From JAAZCI01 sp046462535 (GTDB lineage: Bacteria; Pseudomonadota; Gammaproteobacteria; Cardiobacteriales; Wohlfahrtiimonadaceae), in contig JBKGVF010000001.1 of the NCBI GenBank assembly GCA_046462535.1, positions 1 through 63,273 on the forward strand: DNA of 63,273 bases, written 5' to 3'. The position numbers and the translations under genes were made by a program. Below, in pieces: positions 1 to 8,701 of this stretch. Numbering within the stretch: the first letter of the stretch is position 1; every line of letters starts with the position of its first letter. Under the pieces are notes generated by a model, which saw only the letters and a list, made by a program, of their open reading frames with translations, ran no database searches and was not told the origin of the DNA.

Positions 1-113
1 TTATTTAAGCCTCTGTTTTTGTGGCTTTTTATACTTTGATTAAAAAGAGGGTTTATGCTTTCAGTTCTTTAACAATTTGGATATTATAGGGGTGTCTTGG
101 AGTTTTTACTTCA
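1..113 (+). promoter_or_regulatory. CRISPR leader with boxA-like antitermination motif
   Basis: AT-rich, non-coding sequence directly upstream of the first repeat. The array orientation (8-nt handle CTTAGAAA at the repeat 3' end, degenerate repeat at the far end) makes this the leader. At 64-75 it carries GTTCTTTAACAA, close to the boxA of rRNA leaders (consensus TGCTCTTTAACAA). boxA elements recruit Nus factors and are known upstream of some CRISPR arrays, where they prevent premature termination. A possible -10 (TATACT, 30-35) lies upstream of boxA but I see no good -35. The real 5' end may lie outside the window. Confidence 0.75.
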
Positions 114-3100
114 GTAACCCGCCGCACAGGCGGCTTAGAAACACCCACCGATTCAATACCGAGGCCGGCTATCGTAACCCGCCGCACAGGCGGCTTAGAA
201 ATCTGGTGGGCAATGCAATTGCCCGCCGGAGCTGTAACCCGCCGCACAGGCGGCTTAGAAATTGCACTTGATCAGCTGAAATCTAATACACTCCGTAACC
301 CGCCGCACAGGCGGCTTAGAAACTGCTTGTTCGCATTCAAAACAATTGCAACAAGTAACCCGCCGCACAGGCGGCTTAGAAATTTATAAAAGATAACACT
401 CAAGACAACAAGCAGTAACCCGCCGCACAGGCGGCTTAGAAATGTAAGCCCACTTTACCCTTCCTATAAAATCCGTAACCCGCCGCACAGGCGGCTTAGA
501 AATACCCTTCTTTATCAGCTGCTCATCGTGCTCTGTAACCCGCCGCACAGGCGGCTTAGAAAGCCGGAGGCATAACAACACTGCCGGAGGCAGAGTAACC
601 CGCCGCACAGGCGGCTTAGAAAGGTGTTCCAGTAATCAATATAATCATTATTTAGTAACCCGCCGCACAGGCGGCTTAGAAACCACCAACACCAACCCTA
701 CCAACACCAGCCCTGTAACCCGCCGCACAGGCGGCTTAGAAAGAAGGCCTCGCACTTGATCAGCGAACACCCCCGTAACCCGCCGCACAGGCGGCTTAGA
801 AATAAATGGTGCCGTCGGAGACCCGTCGGAGACCGTAACCCGCCGCACAGGCGGCTTAGAAAAATCAAAATCATCAGAGTTAAAAGAGTGGACAGTAACC
901 CGCCGCACAGGCGGCTTAGAAATTTATAGAAAATAACACTCAAGACAACAAGCAGTAACCCGCCGCACAGGCGGCTTAGAAACACCTTCCCATTGCTATC
1001 TCTATGGGGTTGTGTGTAACCCGCCGCACAGGCGGCTTAGAAAGCCCATGCTTCGATCATAAAATAAGTTTTGCCGTAACCCGCCGCACAGGCGGCTTAG
1101 AAAACAATACATCTGCAAAATCTTCCATCGACCCAGTAACCCGCCGCACAGGCGGCTTAGAAATGAATGGCGGTGAGTATCTAAATTCAGAATACGTAAC
1201 CCGCCGCACAGGCGGCTTAGAAAATCTCTAAAACAAAAAGAGAAGAGAGATAATAGTAACCCGCCGCACAGGCGGCTTAGAAATTTTTTGGAATCTTGAA
1301 TCTATGAGTATGTATGTAACCCGCCGCACAGGCGGCTTAGAAACCCGCCAGCTCTTTCTGGTTTGACTGGTAACAGTAACCCGCCGCACAGGCGGCTTAG
1401 AAATACCTTTCCCCCCCTCCCTCTCTCTCTTCCCTGTAACCCGCCGCACAGGCGGCTTAGAAAAGAGATCTCATGGAGTTTGTCGGTGGCTCCATGTAAC
1501 CCGCCGCACAGGCGGCTTAGAAAAGATGTTTCATCTTCAGATTAAAGCCAAAAGCGTAACCCGCCGCACAGGCGGCTTAGAAAGTCCCCCTCCTCTCTAT
1601 CTCATGAGGGACTTTGTAACCCGCCGCACAGGCGGCTTAGAAAGTCCCCCTCTCTCTTTCTCTCTTTTCGGGGACGTAACCCGCCGCACAGGCGGCTTAG
1701 AAAGCTTATTCTCTTCTGATCTCTTGGCGATGTTTGTAACCCGCCGCACAGGCGGCTTAGAAATCTGCAATCTCTGCGATCTATAGCCTGATAGTGTAAC
1801 CCGCCGCACAGGCGGCTTAGAAATTCAATCAGATAGTCAGTGTCACCTACGGTAAGTAACCCGCCGCACAGGCGGCTTAGAAATTTCCCCCCTCTCTCTT
1901 CTCTTTCTTTCATCAGTAACCCGCCGCACAGGCGGCTTAGAAATCCCCCCTCTCTCTTCTCTTTCTTTCATCATCGTAACCCGCCGCACAGGCGGCTTAG
2001 AAACAATCAAACTCCTTCTCAAACTTATAGACATTGTAACCCGCCGCACAGGCGGCTTAGAAAGGTTGATTGGTTGCGCTTAGAGTTGCAGTATAGTAAC
2101 CCGCCGCACAGGCGGCTTAGAAAACTTACCCCCCTAAAAAGATCATAGACCCACCGTAACCCGCCGCACAGGCGGCTTAGAAACTTGACAGATAACTATC
2201 GCGCAAGATTTAAGAGTAACCCGCCGCACAGGCGGCTTAGAAATTTCCCCCCCTCCTACTTCTTCTTCAACTATTGTAACCCGCCGCACAGGCGGCTTAG
2301 AAAACTTAGGCACGGTGCTTGGGTTTTATTCTGCAGTAACCCGCCGCACAGGCGGCTTAGAAACTCGCCAGGTTTAGGCTTTCGAGGCTTTATTAGTAAC
2401 CCGCCGCACAGGCGGCTTAGAAAATTCTCATCAATATAATGCTCATGATATCGTAGTAACCCGCCGCACAGGCGGCTTAGAAATTGCTTAACTATCCCCA
2501 CCTATATTACATGCTTGTAACCCGCCGCACAGGCGGCTTAGAAACCAGCAAGTTTTACGTTTACAAACAAGAGTTAGTAACCCGCCGCACAGGCGGCTTA
2601 GAAAACTTAAAACGTGCTCTTTGAATAATTGCTCTGGTAACCCGCCGCACAGGCGGCTTAGAAATGAGTTTGGCGAGTTATTGCGCAACTACAAGCGTAA
2701 CCCGCCGCACAGGCGGCTTAGAAATTAGCGGGCTTATAGATCAGTTTTTAATTAATGTAACCCGCCGCACAGGCGGCTTAGAAAGTTGACTCGGTCAAAA
2801 TATTGTCTAAAATCTAGTAACCCGCCGCACAGGCGGCTTAGAAATTATTTTTTAAAGCTTTTACTCGTAACTGATCGTAACCCGCCGCACAGGCGGCTTA
2901 GAAAATCGCCACCTATATTACCCGCCTTTTTTTGTTGTAACCCGCCGCACAGGCGGCTTAGAAAGATTCATATAGCCTGCATAGCGCTTCTCAAAGGTAA
3001 CCCGCCGCACAGGCGGCTTAGAAAAGTGCCATTCAATTATCGGGATGGATATCCTTGTAACCCGCCGCACAGGCGGCTTAGAAAACCGAATCCTAGCGTA

Positions 3101-3684
3101 GCCACTTTCGCAACTAGTAACCCGCCGCACAGGCGGCTTAGAAATAGATCGAGCTTTCTTTATATCCAAATTGTTAGTAACCCGCCGCACAGGCGGCTTA
3201 GAAACATACTCTGGCCCACTCTGGTGGGCAATGCAAGTAACCCGCCGCACAGGCGGCTTAGAAATTAATGCTTTATCAGCCAAAGAGCTACGCACGGTAA
3301 CCCGCCGCACAGGCGGCTTAGAAAAACAATAATTGCTTTATTTACACCTCTGCTCAGTAACCCGCCGCACAGGCGGCTTAGAAATAGCACTGTGCCCAGA
3401 TGATCTGCATTCATTAGTAACCCGCCGCACAGGCGGCTTAGAAATAACAGAAGAGCAGATGCGAGCGTATGTTATTGTAACCCGCCGCACAGGCGGCTTA
3501 GAAATCATTAAGGTCTACAAAGAGCTTAGAGAGGCTGTAACCCGCCGCACAGGCGGCTTAGAAAAAAGGGGGCTTGCGCCCATGGCAGAGAGCAGAGTAA
3601 CCCGCCGCACAGGCGGCTTAGAAAATCGTTCAAAGCGTTCGATATGCATTAAAAAAGTAACCCGCCGTAAAGGCGGTATAGATC
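114..3684 (+). CRISPR. Type I-F CRISPR array, 60 repeats / 59 spacers
   Basis: A 28-nt repeat begins GTAACCCGCCGCACAGGCGG and ends CTTAGAAA. Repeat starts are 114, 174, 234, then every 60 nt from 295 to 955, from 1016 to 2456, and from 2517 to 3657. This gives 60 repeats and 59 spacers: 56 of 32 nt and three of 33 nt (262-294, 983-1015, 2484-2516). The first 59 repeats look identical; the last (3657-3684) has six substitutions (positions 12, 14, 21, 22, 27, 28) but keeps the stem. The CCGCC/GGCGG stem with 5-nt loop and the 8-nt handle CTTAGAAA are the type I-F (Cas6f/Csy4) architecture, so crRNAs are read from the plus strand. No cas gene lies to the right of the array; cas genes are expected left of the window or elsewhere. 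The long open frames through the array arise because 60 is divisible by three and are not genes. Confidence 0.98.
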
Positions 3685-3822
3685 ATCTACCGATGAGTGA
3701 GCAGTAGTTAGTTAATACTGTTAATATAGACCTTAGTTATACAGAGGCAGTTGGGGGAAGGTTTAACGGATTTACATCCATTTTTCTCTGTGAATTAGTC
3801 ATAATCAAATTAGATCAATAAA

Positions 3823-4374
3823 ATGAACTCACAAATAACATATCTTATCTTTTCCGATTCTCATGGTGCACTGGACTCGGTTCTTGAGGTGGTGGAGCGC
3901 TGTATCAGTGAGATTGATGGGATTTTATTTTTAGGTGATGGAGCAGAAGAGTTGGTAGAGCTCTCTTATCTCTATCCCAATTTAAAATATTACGGGGTAA
4001 CCGGTAATAATGATTATCGTGAACAAGGTAATGGAATCCGCTTTCCATTAGAGGAGCTGATTGAGATAAAAAATGTAAAGATTTATCTAACGCATGGCCA
4101 TATTGCACCCTATTCACAGGTGCAAAATAGTGTCCGGGAGCGAGCTAAATCACAAGGCGCAGCAATTGCTTTTTATGGACATCTGCATCGCCCCTATTAT
4201 GAAAATAGAGAGGGGTTACTATTAGCCTCACCGGGAAGTATTGCCTATCCACGGGGTGGAAGCGAACCAAGTTATCTACTGTTAACTATAGATGGAGAGA
4301 GTGATAGGGTGATTTTAAATTATCGGCACGCATTTAACCATAATCAGTTAAATAAATATGAAGCCTATATTTGA
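3823..4374 (+). CDS. yfcE: YfcE-type metallophosphodiesterase
   Basis: A 183-residue protein, the usual size of YfcE (about 184). It has the calcineurin-like metallophosphoesterase motifs in order: SDSHG (residues 11-15), GDG (about 38), GNND (about 65), THGH (about 91) and GHLHRP (about 120). The Asp, His and Asn residues hold a two-metal centre that hydrolyses phosphodiesters; the physiological substrate of YfcE is unsettled. It is cytoplasmic, with no signal peptide. It stands alone after the CRISPR array with non-coding DNA on both sides, so it is probably a single-gene unit. The family assignment is firm; the exact substrate cannot be read from the sequence. Confidence 0.9.
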   Translation: MNSQITYLIFSDSHGALDSVLEVVERCISEIDGILFLGDGAEELVELSYLYPNLKYYGVTGNNDYREQGNGIRFPLEELIEIKNVKIYLTHGHIAPYSQVQNSVRERAKSQGAAIAFYGHLHRPYYENREGLLLASPGSIAYPRGGSEPSYLLLTIDGESDRVILNYRHAFNHNQLNKYEAYI

Positions 4375-4588
4375 ATGATTGTTGCCCTTTTTTAACATCT
4401 ATCCTTTAAGAGTGATTCCTATTTGAAATAGGCTCTAATCACTGATGGATGCCAGCTTTGATACAAAAAATAGCAAAAATAAAACAATGGGTTACAGCTA
4501 GGATAGAGATTTCTCCATCCGAGTTGGATTGAATCTTAGCACCCTAATTTTTCTCCTTTTGCTATAATCAATTACAATCAACCATTCA

Positions 4589-4639
4589 TGGTCTACATAC
4601 TCTCCTATCAAAACATTTGATAGGAGAGTATGTAGACCA
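4589..4639. repeat. Perfect 24-bp inverted repeat, 3-nt loop
   Basis: The arms 4589-4612 and 4616-4639 are exact reverse complements (left arm begins TGGTCTACATACTCTCC) around the loop ACA. There is no T-run on either side, so it is not a normal intrinsic terminator. It lies in a non-coding gap. It could be a mobile palindromic element, an RNA processing signal, or the ends of a deleted element. Confidence 0.9.
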
Positions 4640-4893
4640 CAAAGAGCAGTTGGATGTATGAGATCGATAAGAGAAGCCTTCGATTAGATTTTGAATGCTA
4701 TAAAAGAGTTTGTATCTCTTATCACTATTTTCTGTATAATCTCTTTGTGGGAAAGAGATGATACGTAAGAGTCATTTAGAGAGAGTGTTAAATAGAATGC
4801 TTATTTTTATTACCGATATGATCATTAAGCTCCTCTTAAAAATCCACTCTCTTAAATGTAAACATAAGTAAATCTCTCTGCTATTCTCTATTC

Positions 4894-4932
4894 AAAAAAG
4901 TGGATCCCAATCGATAAATTGGTTGCTTTTTT
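4894..4932 (+). terminator. Possible hairpin terminator upstream of nrdA
   Basis: CCAAT (4907-4911) pairs with ATTGG (4918-4922), and AAAAAAG (4894-4900) pairs with CTTTTTT (4926-4932) across an internal loop. The T-run lies on the plus strand. It would end a transcript coming from the gene-free region, or act as an nrdA leader structure. Confidence 0.4.
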
Positions 4933-5019
4933 CATAGTTGCTTAAGAGAGACGACTATATAAATTTCTATTTTTAATCGACAGAAACAGCATTATAAAGA
5001 CGGGGTTAGTTTAAGCATC

Positions 5020-7263
5020 ATGATTAATTATGTTATCAAGAGCAATGGAGAGCGCGAGAAGTTTGACGCTGAGAAACTAAATAAATGGGCAGAATTTGCC
5101 GCACATTATGAGGTTGATTGGAGCTCAATAGCTCTTGAAGCATATCGTAAATGTTATGATGGATGTACGACATTAGAGCTCCATAAAGCGATGATTGATG
5201 CCTGCGTTGAGCGTGAGGATCATGCACACCTAAATATGGCAGGACGTCTGCTTATCGGCTCTATCTATAAAGAAGCGTTTGGTGGTTATCGTCAAATTCC
5301 GACACTACCAGAGTTTTATGAGCGGATGATTAAGCTCAATCATTGGGAGCGGATGGATTACACTCGTGAGGAGCTTGAAGCACTCAACGAAATTATCGAT
5401 CACACAATCGATATTGAATATAACTATACAACCCTGCATCAGATGAAAGATCGCTATCTTATTAGCAATCGTATCACAGGCCAATGTTTAGAATCGCCCC
5501 AATTTATGTTTATGGGGATGGCGATGCAGAATATGCAAAATCAGCCCCGTGAGCGCCGTATGGAGGATATTAAAAAGCTCTATAAATATCTTAATGAGCT
5601 TAAAATAAATACCCCTACGCCAATGCTTATAAATATGAGAACCCCCCACAAAGGGTATGCCTCTTGCTGTGTCTATACGGTCGATGACCGTGTTGAGTCC
5701 TTAGCAGTAGGGGATCATATCGCCTATATGATGACGTGCGCTTCTGCCGGAATTGGTTCGCATCTATTAACACGCTCTAAGGGGGATCCGGTAAAAGAAG
5801 GGCGGGTAGTCCATCAAGGTAAACTTCCATATTACCGAATGATTCAATCTGCGGTTCATGCCAATATGCAGGCATCTCGTGGTGGTTCAGCAACGGTCTA
5901 CTTTGGTGTTTTAGATCCAGAGATTTATGATCTATTAGTTTTGAAGAATCCCACTACGGTACAGCAGAAGCGTATTCGTGATATCGATTATGCGCTCTTA
6001 GTGAATCGTCTCTTTGTAGAGAAGGTTGCTAAAAATGAAGATTGGATGCTGGTCAGCTTGCTTGATGCACCTAAATTGTATGAGCTCTTCTATAGTGAAG
6101 ATTATGACGCATTTAAAGCGGAGTATGATCGTATCTTTGCCGATGATTCTATCAAGAAAGAGATTGTTAAAGCGCGTGATATAGCCTTAAAAGCCTTAAC
6201 AGAATCGGCAGAGACGGGGCGTATCTATCTTACCTATATAGATGAGATGAATCGCCATACCCCTTTTAAAGATACAATCTACTCTTCCAATCTCTGTTTA
6301 GAGATTGCATTACCTACTAAGCCATTTAAAGATATGCCCGATCTCTACTCATCTGATCCTGAAGGTGAGATAGGACTCTGCTCATTGGCATCGGTAGTAG
6401 TAGGCCGTGTGACGGAAGAGGAGTATGAAGAGGTTGCCTACTACTGCGCCCTGATGATCGATAATGTGATCGAGATTATGGAGTATCCATTTGCTTCACT
6501 TGAGCGGACAGCAAAAGCACGTCGCTCAATTGGTGTGGGAATCACAAATCTAGCTCATGAGATGGCGATGCAGAAGTTAAGCTATGCATCACGTGAAGGG
6601 AAAAACTATATTCATAAGATTGCAGAGCGACATTCATACTATCTCCATCGTGCAAGCTTACGCCTAGCGAAAGAGAAGGGGAATGCCGAGTGGATCGATC
6701 GAACTAAGTATCCGGAAGGATGGTTACCTATTGACACCTATAACCGAAATGTTGATGAGGTTCATGATCAGGAGCTTATCTACGATTGGGAAGGCTTACG
6801 CAAGGAGATTATCGAGCAGGGGGGGATTCGTCACTCGGTATTAGAAGCGATGATGCCGGTGGAGTCCTCTAGTCAACTGACTAATACAACCAATGGACTC
6901 TATCCGATCCGTAACCTTAAGGTAATGAAGACGAGCGGTACAGGTAAGAATCTACTCCTAGCACCCGATATGGATGAGCTAGCACCTTATTACGATATTG
7001 CATGGAATCTGGATTCGAAAGATCTTATTGAGATGTATGCCATTATTCAGAAGTTTACGGGGCAGGCTATTAGTGCCGATCTTTATCTCAATCTTAAAGA
7101 TCAACAGACAATCTCGTCACGTCAATTATTGACAGATTTTATCTACATGATGAGACTAGGTTGTAAAACTCGCTATTATTTAAATAGTGCGTCCGGTATC
7201 CTTCATGAAGGGTATGAGTCTGTAGAAGACGCCTCATGCGCTGGCGGTGCGTGTACACTCTAA
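5020..7263 (+). CDS. nrdA: Ribonucleotide reductase class Ia, alpha subunit
   Basis: A 747-residue protein (E. coli NrdA 761). It reduces ribonucleoside diphosphates to deoxyribonucleotides together with NrdB. The N-terminus is an ATP-cone (VIKSNGEREKFDAEKLNKWA), the site of dATP/ATP overall activity control. Active-site features are visible: the redox cysteine in ASCCVYT (about residue 216), NLCLE with the thiyl-radical cysteine, and the second redox cysteine in LCSLASVV. The tail ends in a Cys-rich CAGGAC element, the swinging arm re-reduced by thioredoxin or glutaredoxin. nrdB follows 58 bp after the stop codon, so the two are probably co-transcribed. The Shine-Dalgarno before the chosen ATG is weak, but the protein aligns from its first residues. 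Confidence 0.97.
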   Translation: MINYVIKSNGEREKFDAEKLNKWAEFAAHYEVDWSSIALEAYRKCYDGCTTLELHKAMIDACVEREDHAHLNMAGRLLIGSIYKEAFGGYRQIPTLPEFYERMIKLNHWERMDYTREELEALNEIIDHTIDIEYNYTTLHQMKDRYLISNRITGQCLESPQFMFMGMAMQNMQNQPRERRMEDIKKLYKYLNELKINTPTPMLINMRTPHKGYASCCVYTVDDRVESLAVGDHIAYMMTCASAGIGSHLLTRSKGDPVKEGRVVHQGKLPYYRMIQSAVHANMQASRGGSATVYFGVLDPEIYDLLVLKNPTTVQQKRIRDIDYALLVNRLFVEKVAKNEDWMLVSLLDAPKLYELFYSEDYDAFKAEYDRIFADDSIKKEIVKARDIALKALTESAETGRIYLTYIDEMNRHTPFKDTIYSSNLCLEIALPTKPFKDMPDLYSSDPEGEIGLCSLASVVVGRVTEEEYEEVAYYCALMIDNVIEIMEYPFASLERTAKARRSIGVGITNLAHEMAMQKLSYASREGKNYIHKIAERHSYYLHRASLRLAKEKGNAEWIDRTKYPEGWLPIDTYNRNVDEVHDQELIYDWEGLRKEIIEQGGIRHSVLEAMMPVESSSQLTNTTNGLYPIRNLKVMKTSGTGKNLLLAPDMDELAPYYDIAWNLDSKDLIEMYAIIQKFTGQAISADLYLNLKDQQTISSRQLLTDFIYMMRLGCKTRYYLNSASGILHEGYESVEDASCAGGACTL

Positions 7264-7321
7264 AGTTAATCAGCATAGAGTGACTACAGCCACTTTATGC
7301 TTTTTATAAAGGATGGTAACG

Positions 7322-8419
7322 ATGACAGAAGTATCAATTTTTAATCAGAAGAATGATAACTGGCAAACAGGTCAGTATCCACTCTTTTTAGGAGAGCCTT
7401 TAGCACTTTATGACTCTATTAATACTCCGTATCCACGTCTTTTTGATCTGTATAAGCTTCAAAAATCGATGGATTGGACTGAAGATGAGGTCAATTTAGA
7501 GCAGTCACGCATGGACTTGCTCAATTGTAGCCGTAATAATTACGACATTATGGTAAAGACACTTGCTTTCCAATGGGAGCTCGATTCTGTGGCCTCAAGA
7601 ACAATAGCGCCACTATTTGCGCCATTTGTTACCAATAGTGAGTTATGGGTGATGTTATCTAAGCAGTCTGAGATGGAGAATCTTCATGCGCTCACCTATT
7701 CTGAGATTATTCGCCAATGTATCTCAGATCCTCAAGAGGTTTTTAAAGAGGTAATGCGTAATGATGAAGTACTCAATCGTTCAACAACAGTCATTGATGC
7801 TTTTGATGAGTTAGACCGATATGGCGCACTCTATAAATTAGGTAAGATTGATCGGGAATCTAAAGAGCTTAAGTCTGTCATTCTTAAGGCATTTATAGCC
7901 CTCTACTGCTTAGAAAAGATTGAGTTTATGAGCTCATTTGCATGTACGTTTGCCTTAGCAGAGCAGAATATCTTCCAAGGCATTGCAAAGTTAGTGCAAA
8001 AAATTGCCCAAGATGAGCAAGTCCATGTGATGATGGATGAAGCGGTACTCGAAATTCTCTTTAGGGACCAAGAGTGGGTTGACCTGCTTAAAGAGAATGA
8101 GGAGGCGGTTCATGAAATTATTAAGACCGTTATAGAGCAGGAGTTTGATTGGAATAACTATCTCTTTAGTGAGGGACGCTCGATCGTTGGTTTAAATAAG
8201 ACATTGCTTAATGAGTGGGTATTGTGGAACTCTCAGCAGTTATATGCATTTTTAGGGCTTCAAAATCCTTACCCAACAATTGAGAAGAATCCATTAACAT
8301 GGATGGATAACTGGTTTGATCTTAATAAAACACAGAATGCTAACCAAGAGATGGATAATACCAACTACCGTCTTAATAGTGTTATGGATGATGTGGAAGA
8401 TGAGATCTTTGAGATCTAA
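7322..8419 (+). CDS. nrdB: Ribonucleotide reductase class Ia, beta subunit
   Basis: A radical-generating ferritin-like subunit of 365 residues. The di-iron ligands are visible: the Asp region in WELDS, E and H in EMENLH, E in EKIEF, E in ALAEQN, and DEQVH. A Tyr in HALTYSEI sits at the position of the E. coli radical tyrosine (Y122), so this is a tyrosyl-radical class Ia enzyme. I chose the ATG at 7322 because AAAGGA lies at proper distance; the in-frame ATG at 7313 has the Shine-Dalgarno immediately abutting it. The conserved C-terminal tail (residues after DDVEDEIFEI) provides NrdA docking. It is followed by a strong terminator, so nrdAB form one unit. Confidence 0.96.
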   Translation: MTEVSIFNQKNDNWQTGQYPLFLGEPLALYDSINTPYPRLFDLYKLQKSMDWTEDEVNLEQSRMDLLNCSRNNYDIMVKTLAFQWELDSVASRTIAPLFAPFVTNSELWVMLSKQSEMENLHALTYSEIIRQCISDPQEVFKEVMRNDEVLNRSTTVIDAFDELDRYGALYKLGKIDRESKELKSVILKAFIALYCLEKIEFMSSFACTFALAEQNIFQGIAKLVQKIAQDEQVHVMMDEAVLEILFRDQEWVDLLKENEEAVHEIIKTVIEQEFDWNNYLFSEGRSIVGLNKTLLNEWVLWNSQQLYAFLGLQNPYPTIEKNPLTWMDNWFDLNKTQNANQEMDNTNYRLNSVMDDVEDEIFEI

Positions 8420-8455
8420 TCTGTAAGATTTGACGAACGAGAGGTTGATCTCTAT

Positions 8456-8489
8456 AAGAGCACAGCTAAATTAGGTGTGCTCTTTTTTT
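8456..8489 (+). terminator. Intrinsic terminator of nrdAB
   Basis: AAGAGCACA pairs with TGTGCTCTT around an AT-rich loop, followed by a run of seven T. It is 36 bp after the nrdB stop codon. Confidence 0.9.
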
Positions 8490-8644
8490 ATGCTTACCCT
8501 TTGCTAGGAGCCCTATTTTATAAGCAGAATGGAGGTTGTATGCCCCTGTTTAGGGTGGTATGCTTTTAATATACGTTGCATGCAATTAATAATCATTATC
8601 GAGAAGTTATCACATTACTATTTAGTGATTGGTTATTAGGGCTA

Positions 8645-8673
8645 TTTAACGGTATATTAAAATATTTTATAAT
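8645..8673 (+). promoter_or_regulatory. Candidate bioB promoter
   Basis: A perfect TATAAT at 8668-8673 with TTTAAC at 8645-8650, spacing 17. Transcription would start about 20 bp upstream of the bioB start codon. This supports the internal ATG at 8702 over the upstream in-frame ATG at 8576. No clear BirA operator palindrome was found. Confidence 0.4.
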
Positions 8674-8701
8674 AATGTTTTCAGCGGATGGAGGAGACTT
8701 A

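Larger units (their letters stand above)
4375..5019. other. 645-bp gene-free stretch before nrdA
   Basis: No credible ORF with a ribosome binding site and no tRNA-like fold was seen. It holds a perfect 24-bp hairpin (4589-4639), a pair of AGAGAGTG/CACTCTCT half-repeats near 4780-4855, and an imperfect terminator-like hairpin (4894-4932). The nrdA promoter must lie in its right part; I could not identify an NrdR box with confidence. A small RNA between the two hairpins is possible but unproven. Confidence 0.5.

Noticed and set aside
53..3707. Many long ORFs on both strands across the CRISPR array encoding repeated peptides such as NPPHRRLRN or SRLCGGL
   Set aside because: The repeat-spacer period is 60 nt, a multiple of three, so the repeat is translated in the same frame each time. 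There are no ribosome sites and the array explains the sequence fully.
8576..8701. 42-residue N-terminal extension of BioB
   Set aside because: Not family-like, covers a promoter-like TATAAT, and a strong GGAGGAG sits before the internal ATG at 8702.
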